Below are positions 25,138-33,488 of a stretch of 61,704 nt of DNA, one piece after another. This DNA is from Candidatus Fermentithermobacillaceae bacterium (lineage in GTDB: Bacteria > Bacillota > Sulfobacillia > Fermentithermobacillales > Fermentithermobacillaceae): positions 1-61,704 of the forward strand of contig DUQH01000125.1 in assembly GCA_012837895.1 (NCBI GenBank), read 5' to 3'. The notes under the pieces were generated by a model. That model had not been told where the DNA came from. It searched no databases and saw nothing but the letters and a program-made list of their open reading frames with translations. Each line of letters opens with the position of its first letter. Position 1 is the stretch's first letter. Both the position numbers and the translations under genes were made by a program.

Positions 25138-26163
25138 ATGACGGATATACCTTTTGAGATAGACCGGACAAGCGGACTCCCCATTCACCTCCAGATAAGG
25201 CAAAATGTGGCGCACCTTATAGCGTGCAACTACTGGAAAGAAGGCCAAAAGCTTCCCACTGAAAGACAGATGGCAGCCGGGCTTGGAGTGAGCCGCAACA
25301 CAGTAAGCCTTGCTTACCGTCAGTTGGAAAACGAAGGGCTCATAACATCCAGGCAGGGGAGAGGGACCTTTGTTGCAGAGACTGCCGGTGCCCTTGGCGA
25401 GCACAAACGAGAGAGAGCTGTCAAGATCATCGACGCCGCTCTTGACAATGCCCTGTCTTTGGGGCTGAGCCCCGACGAGTTTCTCGGGTTGGCCCAGGAG
25501 TGCGTCGACCAGCGTTACCAGGCCCTGCGCGAAATGACAATTGCGTTTCTTGAATGTAACAGGGAACAGCTTGATTACTTCGCCCGGGAGATCGAGTTAG
25601 GTACAGGCGTACGTGTGGTACCTGTACTCCTGGATGACCTTGAAAAGGATCCGGACGTGTCTTCGGTTGTAGGCAAGGCAGATCTGATAGTCACCACCTT
25701 TTTCCACCTGGATGAAGTGTGCAACAAATTCCCTGACAGGCAAGACGAGATCCTGGGAATCGCGCTTGACCCGGTTATTGAGTCTGTGGTCAAGATAGCC
25801 AGGTTGCCCCAGGGCGCCAAAGTGCTACTGGTCTGCATTTCCGAGGCTTTTGCCGAACGGGTAACAAAGTCCATGGCCCTCGCCGGAATACGGGAACTTG
25901 AAATGGAAGTGTACACCGGCAGGGATCGGCAGTACCTCAAAGGGCTGCTGGAGGACAAGCAAGCTGTAATTGTGTCTCCCGGAAGGCTCAAAGAAGTAGG
26001 TTCAATGGTAGATGAAGGAATCCAGCTTATAGAGTTTATCTACAAACCTGATGCAGGTTCAGTGAACTTGTTAAGGTCCTCTGTACTGGAGCACAAAAAA
26101 AGCAATTATAAGCAGGAGGCGATTGACTGTGGGCAAGACACTGCAATGGGAGGTATCGGTTAA
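25138..26163 (+). CDS. GntR-family transcriptional regulator with atypical effector domain
   Basis: 341 residues from ATG 25138 (GGAGGGGAG just upstream). The N-terminal winged helix (~5-75) is GntR-like: GLPIHLQIRQNVA, LPTERQMAAGLGVSRNTVSLAYRQLE, TSRQGRGTFV. The remainder (~85-335) is not an aminotransferase, FCD or obvious UTRA domain. It has alternating strands and helices (DLIVTTFFHLDEV, GAKVLLVCISEAFAERV, QAVIVSPGRLKEV) suggestive of a Rossmann-like or periplasmic-binding-like fold. Its last 35 bases overlap the ferredoxin gene. As first gene of the operon it probably regulates the kor/mcm genes; the ligand is unknown. Confidence 0.85.
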   Translation: MTDIPFEIDRTSGLPIHLQIRQNVAHLIACNYWKEGQKLPTERQMAAGLGVSRNTVSLAYRQLENEGLITSRQGRGTFVAETAGALGEHKRERAVKIIDAALDNALSLGLSPDEFLGLAQECVDQRYQALREMTIAFLECNREQLDYFAREIELGTGVRVVPVLLDDLEKDPDVSSVVGKADLIVTTFFHLDEVCNKFPDRQDEILGIALDPVIESVVKIARLPQGAKVLLVCISEAFAERVTKSMALAGIRELEMEVYTGRDRQYLKGLLEDKQAVIVSPGRLKEVGSMVDEGIQLIEFIYKPDAGSVNLLRSSVLEHKKSNYKQEAIDCGQDTAMGGIG

Positions 26164-26338
26164 CTCCAAGTGGTGTAAGAAATGCGGGTTGTGTGTAGAG
26201 TTTTGCCCCCGCGACGTACTTGAGATGAACGATATTCCCACCGTTAAAGACGCTGCCCGCTGTATCGGATGTCTAATGTGTGAAATGCACTGCCCAGACT
26301 TTGCAATCACTGTGAAAAGGAGGGAGAACAATGGCTAA
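26129..26338 (+). CDS. korD: 2[4Fe-4S] ferredoxin subunit of 2-oxoacid:ferredoxin oxidoreductase
   Basis: 69-residue iron-sulphur protein with two clusters: CKKCGLCVEFCP (~15-26) and CIGCLMCEMHCP (~45-56). It should pass electrons from the thiamine site of KorAB to free ferredoxin. GTG 26129 is favoured because GGAGG (26115-26119) is 9 bases upstream; TTG 26123 is too close. It overlaps gntR upstream and korA by 8 bases downstream, indicating a tightly coupled kor unit. Confidence 0.9.
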   Translation: MGKTLQWEVSVNSKWCKKCGLCVEFCPRDVLEMNDIPTVKDAARCIGCLMCEMHCPDFAITVKRRENNG

Positions 26339-27479
26339 GAACCAAGCCAGGCTTCTTCAAGGGAACGAAGCAGTTGTAGAAGGAGCAATAGCAGCAGGAC
26401 TGAGGTTTTTCGCAGGTTACCCCATTACTCCGTCTACAGAGATTGCTGAGCACTGCGCGGCCAAACTCCCGGTTGCAGGTGGCAAGTTCATACAAATGGA
26501 AGATGAAATTGCCAGTATGGCAGCAATCTGCGGTGCTTCACTGGCCGGTTTGAAATCCATGACCGCAACCAGCGGACCTGGGTTTTCACTCAAACAAGAA
26601 AACCTTGGATTCGCGGTAAAAGGCGAGATCCCGTGTGTAGTCGTTAACGTCCAGAGAGTAGGGCCGTCTACAGGTATGCCTACATCGACAGCCCAGGGCG
26701 ATGTTATGCAGGCCCGGTGGGGTTCTCACGGCGACCACGAGATTGTGGCCCTTTGCCCGGCATCAGTAAAGGAAGCTTTTACCCTCACTGTAGAAGCTTT
26801 CAACATTGCTGAAGAATACCGTACACCTGTTGTCCTGCTTCTGGATGAAACCATAGGCCATCTGAGGGAAAAAGTGATTCTGCCCTCGAAGGAAGAATTG
26901 GTAGTTAAGGACAGGGAAAAGCCAAACGTTCCCCCTGAGCAGTACAAGCCTTTTGCCATGGACCAGGGAAGGATACCCGGAGTACCTCCCCTTGCTGCCT
27001 ATGGTGAAGGGTTCAAATTCCATGTGACAGGACTCACCCACGGAGAAGATGGTTTTCCCACAGGCAACCCGGCTATTGCCGAGAAGCAACTCAGGAGGCT
27101 CAACGAAAAAATAAGTTCCAACAAGAAGGCTCTCTGTAAAGTTGAGAAGTTCTTCCTGGAAGATGCCGAAGTTGTGATATTTGCATATGGCGCAACTGCA
27201 CGATCTGCCAGGAAAGCAGTAAGGGATGCAAGAGCCGTGGGTATAAAAGCAGGGATGCTGAGACCCATCACCATTTGGCCTTTTGTGGAAGATGCACTCT
27301 TGGAAGTCAAGGCCGGTCGACCCAAGGCTGTTATCGTCCCCGAGATGAACCTGGGACAATTGGTGCTGCCCGTAAAGAGTGTTATGGGGGACAGCGTACC
27401 GGTAATTCCAATCAACAAACTTGCAGGACAACTGATTACACCTGAAGAGATTCTCTCTGCAATGAAGGAGGCGGTCTGA
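26331..27479 (+). CDS. korA: 2-oxoacid:ferredoxin oxidoreductase alpha subunit (2-oxoglutarate type)
   Basis: 382 residues beginning with LLQGNEAVVEGAIAAGLRFF and GYPITPSTEI, the pyrimidine-binding region of alpha subunits. MTATSGPGFSLKQENLGFA and GPSTGMPTSTAQGD are strongly conserved in 2-oxoglutarate and related branched-chain enzymes. With KorB it forms the thiamine-diphosphate core that oxidatively decarboxylates a 2-oxoacid to its acyl-CoA, reducing ferredoxin. The 2-oxoglutarate specificity is inferred from subunit organisation and the adjoining succinyl-CoA-related genes. Confidence 0.92.
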   Translation: MAKNQARLLQGNEAVVEGAIAAGLRFFAGYPITPSTEIAEHCAAKLPVAGGKFIQMEDEIASMAAICGASLAGLKSMTATSGPGFSLKQENLGFAVKGEIPCVVVNVQRVGPSTGMPTSTAQGDVMQARWGSHGDHEIVALCPASVKEAFTLTVEAFNIAEEYRTPVVLLLDETIGHLREKVILPSKEELVVKDREKPNVPPEQYKPFAMDQGRIPGVPPLAAYGEGFKFHVTGLTHGEDGFPTGNPAIAEKQLRRLNEKISSNKKALCKVEKFFLEDAEVVIFAYGATARSARKAVRDARAVGIKAGMLRPITIWPFVEDALLEVKAGRPKAVIVPEMNLGQLVLPVKSVMGDSVPVIPINKLAGQLITPEEILSAMKEAV

Positions 27480-27480
27480 G

Positions 27481-28305
27481 GTGGCACTTCCTATTGACAA
27501 GTACCTTAGAGTGGCCAAGATGCCCCACATTTGGTGTCCAGGATGCGGCCACGGCATTGTAACGCAAGCTATTGTAAGGGCCATCCATGAGCTGGAACTC
27601 GACACCGAAAAAACTGTGGTTGTCTCAGGTATCGGATGTTCCGCCAGGGCTCCCGGTTACCTCCATTTCGATACCTTGCACACTACCCACGGGCGGGCGA
27701 TTGCCTTTGCCACGGGTATAAAGATGGCCAAACCTGAATTGAACGTGATCGTGATTACCGGCGACGGCGATGCTGCTGCAATCGGCGGCAACCACCTTAT
27801 TCACGCCGCCAGAAGAAACCTGGATCTTACGGTAATCTGTTTCAACAACAATATTTACGGCATGACTTCCGGACAGTATTCACCACTTACCCCCCAGGGA
27901 AGCTACGCTACCACTTCACCTTACGGAATGCTCGAAAAGCCATTCGATCTGTGCAACCTGGTGATTGGTGCAGGCGGTACTTTTGCAGCACGCAGCACAA
28001 CATACCATGCAAGGCAGCTTACCAATCTAATCAAGGAAGCCATCGCATATAAGGGGTTCGCTTTTGTGGATGCACTGTCCCAATGCCCGACGTACTTTGG
28101 CAGACGCAACAAACTGAGAACTCCTTTGGAAATGATGAACTGGTTCAAGGACCGCTCAGTCCCGGTTAGCAGCTGGGAGAAACTGAGCCCTGAAGAAAGG
28201 GAAGGTAAGTTCGCTATTGGAGTGCTGACAAAGGCTCAGGCTACTGAACTCACTGAGGTTTACAAGCAGCTCATCGAACAGTTACAGCAAAGAGGTGGAG
28301 AGTAA
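27481..28305 (+). CDS. korB: 2-oxoacid:ferredoxin oxidoreductase beta subunit (2-oxoglutarate type)
   Basis: 274 residues with the thiamine-diphosphate-binding region GDGDAAAIGGNHLIHAARRN and the following NNNIYGMTSGQ (~98-135). The N-terminal WCPGCGHGI and GIGCSARAPGY carry conserved Cys that can ligate the internal cluster. GTG 27481 starts one base after the korA stop with AAGGAGG upstream. The stop shares a base with korC (TAATG). Confidence 0.93.
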   Translation: MALPIDKYLRVAKMPHIWCPGCGHGIVTQAIVRAIHELELDTEKTVVVSGIGCSARAPGYLHFDTLHTTHGRAIAFATGIKMAKPELNVIVITGDGDAAAIGGNHLIHAARRNLDLTVICFNNNIYGMTSGQYSPLTPQGSYATTSPYGMLEKPFDLCNLVIGAGGTFAARSTTYHARQLTNLIKEAIAYKGFAFVDALSQCPTYFGRRNKLRTPLEMMNWFKDRSVPVSSWEKLSPEEREGKFAIGVLTKAQATELTEVYKQLIEQLQQRGGE

Positions 28306-28847
28306 TGCGCATGGAGCTTCGCCTTGCAGGAGAAGGCGGTCAAGGGCTAATCACTGCAGGCATAATTCTGGCTGAGGCGGGTGCTAAGTATACTGACCTG
28401 AATGTTGTGCAGACCCAGTCATACGGTCCTGAATCAAGAGGAGGCGCATCACGGGCCGATGTGATAATCTCGTCTGACGAGATCGATTACCCGCAGGTAA
28501 AGAATCCAGATGTGTTAGTGGTAATGGCCCAGGAAGCTTCTGATAAATACCTTCAGTCGGTAAAAAACGGGGGAACGGTGATTGTAGATACTACCTATGT
28601 TAAACCGGTTCCTGAAGCAGAATCCCAGCGCCTCAAAGTAATAGAATTCCCTATTAGCGCTAAAGCTAGGGAACTCGGGCGGGAAATCGCCGCCAACATT
28701 GTGGCCCTGGGGCTCTTGGTTGAAACCACCGGCATAGTGCCCAAAGATGCAGCGGTCGCTGCAGTACTGGACAGGGTCCCTAAAGGGACTGAAGAACTCA
28801 ACAAACAGGCATTTGCTGCAGGAGTAGAAGCTGCCAAGGCGCTGTAA
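28305..28847 (+). CDS. korC: 2-oxoacid:ferredoxin oxidoreductase gamma subunit
   Basis: 180-residue gamma subunit with the typical start LRLAGEGGQGLITAGIILAEAG, TQSYGPESRGGASRADV (~42-58) and DVLVVMAQEA. This domain binds CoA and channels acyl transfer. Overlap with korB by one base supports a stoichiometric complex, completing a D-A-B-C four-subunit enzyme. Confidence 0.92.
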   Translation: MRMELRLAGEGGQGLITAGIILAEAGAKYTDLNVVQTQSYGPESRGGASRADVIISSDEIDYPQVKNPDVLVVMAQEASDKYLQSVKNGGTVIVDTTYVKPVPEAESQRLKVIEFPISAKARELGREIAANIVALGLLVETTGIVPKDAAVAAVLDRVPKGTEELNKQAFAAGVEAAKAL

Positions 28848-28892
28848 GCCCCGGTTCATGTCTACTGTAACAACCACGTAACAGGGGGGTTT

Positions 28893-30557
28893 GTGAAAAA
28901 CATGACTAAGGAAGCCAGGGAAAAATGGGAACAAGGTGCTCTGGCAAAAACTTTGAACAGGTTTCCTGAGAGACAGGAACAGTTCATGACCGGTTCAGGA
29001 ATTCCAATAGAGCGGATTTACACGCCTGAGGACCTTGAAGGATGGGATTACCTGACTCAGTTAGGGTTTCCCGGCGATTATCCTTATACCCGGGGAGTCC
29101 AGCCAACCATGTACAGGGGACGCCTGTGGACCATGCGTCAGTATGCCGGCTTCGGGACTGCTCAGGAAACCAACGAAAGGTTCCGCTTCCTGCTGGGTCA
29201 GGGCCAGACAGGCCTAAGCGTTGCTTTTGACTTGCCTACCCAAATCGGGTATGACTCTGACCATGATTTGGCTGAAGGTGAGGTTGGGCGCGTAGGTGTT
29301 GCCATTGACTCGCTTGAGGATATGGGAGTTGTGTTTGACGGGATTCCACTTGATAGGGTTTCAACGTCTATGACAATCAACGCTCCGGCTTCTATCCTCT
29401 TAGCCATGTACCAGGCTGTCGGCGAGAAACAGGGTGTTCCTCCGGCTAAACTCAACGGAACTGTTCAAAACGACATTCTCAAAGAGTATGTTGCAAGGGG
29501 CACGTATATTTTCCCGCCGGAACCGTCTATGCGTCTGGTGACAGACATATTTGAATACTGCTCAAAGACTATTCCGTCTTGGAACACGATCTCAATAAGC
29601 GGATACCACATAAGGGAAGCCGGAAGCACGGCTGTACAGGAAATCGCTTTTACCCTTGCCAATGGCATAGCATATGTCCAGGCAGCTATTGACAAAGGGC
29701 TGGACGTGGATGCCTTCGCCGGAAGGTTGTCATTCTTCTTCAACAGCCATGTGAACTTCTTCGAAGAAGTCGCTAAGTTCAGGGCAGCTCGGAGACTCTG
29801 GGCGCGGATAATGAAAGAGCGTTTTGGAGCTAAGAATCCCAGGTCATACAGGCTGCGTTTCCACACCCAGACTGCAGGATCGTCACTTACGGCACAGCAG
29901 CCGGATAACAACATAATCCGCACTACAATGCAGGCATTAGCTGCTGTGCTCGGAGGTACCCAGTCACTACACACCAACTCCAGGGACGAGGCGCTGGCTC
30001 TACCCACTGAGGACTCAGTCAGGATAGCTCTCAGGACCCAGCAGATCATCGCCTACGAGTCCGGCGCGGCAGACACCATCGATCCCCTGGCGGGAAGCTA
30101 TTTCATAGAAAAACTCACAGATGAAATCGAAGCCAGGGCTCTTAGCTATATCGAGAAAATCGACGATATGGGTGGCGCTGTAAGGGCAGTTGAAAATGGC
30201 TTCATGCAGCGTGAAATCCAGGATAGCGCCTACAAGTACCAAAGGGCAGTGGAGTCCAAGCAAAAGAGGGTTGTTGGTGTAAACTGCTTCCAGATTGAGG
30301 AGGAGCAGCCCAAGAACTTGCTGCGGGTGAACCCTGCTATTGGAGAAGCCCAGAAAGAAAGGCTTCGCGGCCTAAGAGCCAGACGGGACGGAAGAGCTGT
30401 AGCTTCTGCCCTGAAGAATATCGAAGCTGCTGCAAAGGGACAGGACAATCTGATACCTCCGATTGTTGACGCGGTCAAAGCGTATGCAACAATAGGAGAA
30501 ATCTGCGACGTACTGAGAGATGTGTTTGGAGTGTACCGCCCTTCCCAGGAAGTATAG
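28893..30557 (+). CDS. Methylmalonyl-CoA mutase large (catalytic) subunit
   Basis: Interconverts succinyl-CoA and (R)-methylmalonyl-CoA with adenosylcobalamin. The 554 residues form the TIM-barrel half only: [20 protein letters not shown] (~63-82), [21 protein letters not shown] (~106), [19 protein letters not shown] (~325) and [18 protein letters not shown] (~355). The ~130-residue B12-binding domain (D-x-H-x2-G) is absent, as in clostridial/archaeal two-part mutases, and no small-subunit gene lies in the window. GTG 28893 follows GGGGGG. The gene follows korC by 45 bases without a terminator. Confidence 0.93.
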   Translation: MKNMTKEAREKWEQGALAKTLNRFPERQEQFMTGSGIPIERIYTPEDLEGWDYLTQLGFPGDYPYTRGVQPTMYRGRLWTMRQYAGFGTAQETNERFRFLLGQGQTGLSVAFDLPTQIGYDSDHDLAEGEVGRVGVAIDSLEDMGVVFDGIPLDRVSTSMTINAPASILLAMYQAVGEKQGVPPAKLNGTVQNDILKEYVARGTYIFPPEPSMRLVTDIFEYCSKTIPSWNTISISGYHIREAGSTAVQEIAFTLANGIAYVQAAIDKGLDVDAFAGRLSFFFNSHVNFFEEVAKFRAARRLWARIMKERFGAKNPRSYRLRFHTQTAGSSLTAQQPDNNIIRTTMQALAAVLGGTQSLHTNSRDEALALPTEDSVRIALRTQQIIAYESGAADTIDPLAGSYFIEKLTDEIEARALSYIEKIDDMGGAVRAVENGFMQREIQDSAYKYQRAVESKQKRVVGVNCFQIEEEQPKNLLRVNPAIGEAQKERLRGLRARRDGRAVASALKNIEAAAKGQDNLIPPIVDAVKAYATIGEICDVLRDVFGVYRPSQEV

Positions 30558-30591
30558 ATAGACTGGAGAGAGTCCAAAGGGGGCAGATAGT

Positions 30592-31002
30592 ATGTTGAAA
30601 AAAATCCACCATCTTGGTATTGCCGTCAACGATCTGGAGCAAGCAGTGAACGTGCTCAAAGAAGCTTTCAATCTCGAAGTAGGTGGAATCGAGGAGGTTC
30701 CTTCCCAGCAGGTAAGAGTTGCGTTTCTGCCTGTAGGTGAAAGCAGGTTGGAACTCCTTGAACCTACTTCTGAAGAAAGCGCCGTAGGCAAATTCCTCGC
30801 CAAGAGGGGAGAGGGGTTCCACCATGTGGCCTTTGAGACGGATTCCATCGAAGAAGCCCTGAAACTTGCTGAAAGCAAAGGACTGCGGCTCATCGACAAA
30901 CAACCCAGGCCGGGAGCCCATGGGACAAAGGTTGCCTTTATTCACCCGAAGAGCACCTTCGGCGTGCTGGTTGAACTCGTCCAGGAAGGCGATGAAAGCT
31001 AA
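30592..31002 (+). CDS. mce: Methylmalonyl-CoA epimerase
   Basis: Interconverts (R)- and (S)-methylmalonyl-CoA. The 136-residue VOC-fold metalloenzyme has metal ligands visible in HHLGIAV (~5-11), GEGFHHVAFETDS (~77-88) and the C-terminal LVELVQ Glu (~130). GTKVAFIHPKS is typical. ATG 30592 sits behind AAAGGGGG, 34 bases after the mutase. The pairing with mutase supports methylmalonyl/succinyl-CoA flux in this operon. Confidence 0.93.
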   Translation: MLKKIHHLGIAVNDLEQAVNVLKEAFNLEVGGIEEVPSQQVRVAFLPVGESRLELLEPTSEESAVGKFLAKRGEGFHHVAFETDSIEEALKLAESKGLRLIDKQPRPGAHGTKVAFIHPKSTFGVLVELVQEGDES

Positions 31003-31048
31003 GAGGACTCATGACTGAGTGCCTTTGCGGCTAAGTACCGGATGAGCA

Positions 31049-31079
31049 AGAGGAGCTTGGCATTTGGCCAAGCTCCTCT
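31049..31079 (+). terminator. Strong hairpin ending the kor-mcm-mce operon
   Basis: Perfect 13-bp stem AGAGGAGCTTGGC (31049-31061) / GCCAAGCTCCTCT (31067-31079) with a 5-base loop. The tail GGTTTGTG is short on U, but position and strength suit a terminator. Confidence 0.75.
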
Positions 31080-31309
31080 GGTTTGTGACAAGCCCGGCTT
31101 GTGACTAGACTTCAGCCGATTGGACAAGATACTCAGGAGGGCTTTTGTTTTGGAATTATGTACCGACTATATATATTGAACGGCTTGTAGCTGGAAAAAA
31201 GGTTGGCAGTTTCAGGGTCCGGCAGGGAGATTAGCGGACCGGAAAGAATACAATGAATAGCAGGATGCCTGAAGATTCCTAAAACACCCAAACAAGGGGG
31301 CTTGAAAGA
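31080..31309 (+). other. Non-coding gap before the zinc-ribbon gene
   Basis: With the hairpin above, this forms a ~307-base gap without a convincing gene. It contains an AT-rich patch with a possible promoter, TTGGAA (31150-31155), 16 bases, TATATT (31172-31177), and a short stem GGTCCG/CGGACC around 31216-31240. I see no tRNA, riboswitch consensus or small conserved coding sequence. Transcription of the next gene probably starts here. Confidence 0.4.
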
Positions 31310-31516
31310 GTGGAAAGGCCACCCAGGATGGTAGAGTACATCTGTCTCGCTTGTGGGGCCCAAGGATTAGTCCAAGTGCAATCTTCCGGAACTGAAACCC
31401 GAAATCTAAGGAGCGGCTATACCTCAAGGTGTCAGAAATGCGGATCAGACGCATTTCTCATAGAAAGGGAGGCCGCTTCAAATATTCTGACCAGCGTACA
31501 CGCAGAGATTACTTAA
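31310..31516 (+). CDS. Small zinc-ribbon-like protein, function unknown
   Basis: 68 residues from GTG 31310, with AAGGGGGC about 10 bases upstream. Two CxxC pairs 27 residues apart (CLAC ~12-15 and CQKC ~42-45) make a probable zinc ribbon; the stretch between is polar with Gly-Thr-Glu and Arg-Ser-Gly-Tyr. There is no helix-turn-helix or membrane segment. It is flanked by the operon-ending hairpin upstream and its own terminator downstream, so it is a monocistronic unit. I do not recognise the family; a nucleic-acid-binding or metal-storage role is only a guess. Confidence 0.6.
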   Translation: MERPPRMVEYICLACGAQGLVQVQSSGTETRNLRSGYTSRCQKCGSDAFLIEREAASNILTSVHAEIT

Positions 31517-31548
31517 CCCGGAGCAATCCTCAAGACGGTTTGCTACTG

Positions 31549-31573
31549 CCGCCACGCAAAGTGGCGGTTTTTT
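31549..31573 (+). terminator. Intrinsic terminator between the zinc-ribbon gene and mraZ
   Basis: CCGCCAC (31549-31555), loop GCAAA, GTGGCGG (31561-31567), then six T. A compact, textbook terminator that insulates the dcw cluster. Confidence 0.92.
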
Positions 31574-31634
31574 CATTAGATTTTCTCACATACTTGAAGG
31601 ATTTTCCGATAGATATGGCGAAGAGAGTACTCAA

Positions 31635-31660
31635 GTGGGGAAGAGTGGGGAGAAGTGGCC
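31635..31660 (+). promoter_or_regulatory. MraZ operator: three GTGG repeats with 10-base period
   Basis: GTGGGG at 31635, GTGGGG at 31645 and GTGGCC at 31655 repeat exactly every 10 bases, one per helical turn. MraZ is known to bind tandem TGGG-type repeats with this period upstream of its own gene. The third repeat coincides with the proposed GTG start. Confidence 0.75.
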
Positions 31661-32101
31661 CAAGTGAGTGGTGCAAATTTCGTAGGAGAATACCTGCATA
31701 CCCTGGATGCCAAAGGCAGGATAGCCCTGCCTGCCAAGTTCAGAGAGACTCTGGGCCCCAAGTTTATTGTTGCCCGCGGCCTGGACAAGTGTCTCTTTGT
31801 TTATCCACCTGAAGAATGGGATCAAGTAATGGAAAAACTCAAGACTATCCCGATAAGTAGCAAGGATGCACGGCATTTTACCAGGTACTTTCTTTCAGGG
31901 GCCACAGAAGCCGAACCTGACAAACAAGGAAGGGTTGTAATCCCCCAGAATCTCCGCGACTACGCCGGCCTTAACAAAGACGTGTTCATACTAGGTGTAG
32001 GGAGCAGAATTGAGATTTGGGATAAAGATGCTTGGGAAGAGACAAAGCTAGGCCTCGAGGCGGAATTCTCTGTTTTGGCCGAAAGCGTAGCGGGGATATG
32101 A
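31655..32101 (+). CDS. mraZ: Transcriptional regulator MraZ
   Basis: First gene of the dcw cluster; ring-forming DNA-binding protein that controls the operon. 148 residues with two SpoVT/AbrB half-domains: [20 protein letters not shown] (~12-31) and [16 protein letters not shown] (~89-104). The start is GTG 31655 or, 9 bases on, GTG 31664; both lie inside or right after the operator repeats, so repressor binding could also affect translation. The stop overlaps rsmH (ATGATG). Confidence 0.94.
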   Translation: MAQVSGANFVGEYLHTLDAKGRIALPAKFRETLGPKFIVARGLDKCLFVYPPEEWDQVMEKLKTIPISSKDARHFTRYFLSGATEAEPDKQGRVVIPQNLRDYAGLNKDVFILGVGSRIEIWDKDAWEETKLGLEAEFSVLAESVAGI

Positions 32102-33042
32102 TGGAGAAGTTGAACGGTTCCATATATCACACACCGGTAATGGTCGATGAAGTGCTATCTTTTGTTAATGAGCGCAAGAGAAGCGTGGTTGTCGACTGTA
32201 CTGTAGGCGACGGTGGGCACTCAGAAGCAATACTAGCTGACACACAGAACACCTTCGTTTTCGGTATTGATATTGATGACGAAGCTGTAGCAGTTGCCCG
32301 CAAACGCCTTGGCACTAAGTTCCGGGGCAGGTTTCACTTGAGTAAATGGGACTACAGGGAACTGAACCTGCACCTGGCGCGGGTTGGAGTTCCCAGGGTA
32401 AGCGCTATACTCATTGACCTGGGAGTCTCATCAAGACAACTGGACCAGGCACACCGGGGGTTTTCATACTGGGCCCAAGCGCCCCTGGATATGCGTATGA
32501 ACCCTCAAGATGAAGGCACTGCCAGGGATATCATGGCCTATTGGAGTGAAGCGGAAATCGAGAGAATCCTCAGGGAATATGGGGAAGAACGGTTTTCCAG
32601 GCAAATCGCACGGGCGATCGTGGAACAGAGGGACAAGCGCCAAATCGAAACCACTGCCGACTTGGTGGATGTAGTAAAGAGCGCTATACCTGCCAGGGCA
32701 AGATACAGAAGCTTGCATCCCGCCAGGAAGACTTTCCAAGCACTGAGGATTGCGGTCAACGATGAACTGTCGCGCTTGGATGAGGCGCTACGCCAGTGTT
32801 TTGGTTTATTGGAGCCAGAGGGCGTTCTCATAGTGATTACATATCACTCGTTGGAAGACCGGATCGCAAAAAGAGCCTTCAAACAAATCGAAGCAGGAGG
32901 CCCTGGCCTCGTTAGAACGAGGAAGGTAATCCGGCCTGGTAAAGCCGAAGTTGCCCGTAACCCGCGTTCGCGCAGCGCAAAACTACGGGTAATACAAAGC
33001 CAGGGATGTTGGGGGAAAGAAGCCGATGATAAGAAATGCTGA
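32098..33042 (+). CDS. rsmH: 16S rRNA (cytosine1402-N4)-methyltransferase RsmH
   Basis: SAM-dependent enzyme modifying C1402 in the ribosomal P-site. ATG 32098 overlaps the mraZ stop and gives 314 residues: [11 protein letters not shown] (~11), SAM motif [16 protein letters not shown] (~33-48), [18 protein letters not shown] (~106), [14 protein letters not shown]-like [14 protein letters not shown] (~213) and a C-terminal HSLEDRIAK block (~247). It overlaps ftsL by 17 bases. Confidence 0.96.
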   Translation: MMEKLNGSIYHTPVMVDEVLSFVNERKRSVVVDCTVGDGGHSEAILADTQNTFVFGIDIDDEAVAVARKRLGTKFRGRFHLSKWDYRELNLHLARVGVPRVSAILIDLGVSSRQLDQAHRGFSYWAQAPLDMRMNPQDEGTARDIMAYWSEAEIERILREYGEERFSRQIARAIVEQRDKRQIETTADLVDVVKSAIPARARYRSLHPARKTFQALRIAVNDELSRLDEALRQCFGLLEPEGVLIVITYHSLEDRIAKRAFKQIEAGGPGLVRTRKVIRPGKAEVARNPRSRSAKLRVIQSQGCWGKEADDKKC

Positions 33043-33463
33043 ATTCGCACCTAGAAAAACTTATTCAATACAAATAGCCGGACTGATATATTTCATAGCT
33101 GTTGTCATCGCCGGCGTAATGCTGGTATGCCAGCCTGCAAGAGTAGCTCACCTAAACCAGGAAGTAAGGCGCATGGAAAAACACCTTCACGATTTGAAGC
33201 TGCGCAATGAAGACTTGAAGCGGACTGTAGCATCAATGGAATCGCTGTCATTCATAGAAGCTCAAGCACGTAACCTCCTTGGAATGGTCGAGCCCGAGCA
33301 GGTCAAGTCAGTGGTTGTGAATACCGGCCCTGGAGAGGACCAACCTGTCAGAGAAGAGACTTATGCTGCCGCCGAGCCAGCCACCCAAGGTATATTCGCA
33401 TGGTTGAGCCGCATAGCTGAGTTTATGAAGGACAGCGTAGCTGTGGCCAAAGGCTTGCAATAA
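33026..33463 (+). CDS. ftsL: FtsL-like septum formation protein
   Basis: 145-residue bitopic protein: short basic cytoplasmic tail, one helix (~17-37, IAGLIYFIAVVIAGVMLVC) and an extracytoplasmic coiled coil (~42-80, heptad-rich HLNQEVRRMEKHLHDLKLRNEDL) ending in the FtsL/DivIC-like region SFIEAQARNLLGMVEPEQ. It should bridge FtsQ/DivIB and the FtsW-PBP pair at the septum. Assignment relies on topology and position between rsmH and the class B PBP. The C-terminal ~55 residues are poorly conserved. Confidence 0.85.
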   Translation: MIRNAEFAPRKTYSIQIAGLIYFIAVVIAGVMLVCQPARVAHLNQEVRRMEKHLHDLKLRNEDLKRTVASMESLSFIEAQARNLLGMVEPEQVKSVVVNTGPGEDQPVREETYAAAEPATQGIFAWLSRIAEFMKDSVAVAKGLQ

Positions 33464-33488
33464 CCGGCGATAGCAGAGGAGAATAGCT

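Noticed and set aside
31594-31617. Promoter-like TTGAAG...GATATG before mraZ
   Set aside because: Spacing is only 10-12 bases for every hexamer pair I could build. The real dcw promoter cannot be assigned from sequence alone.
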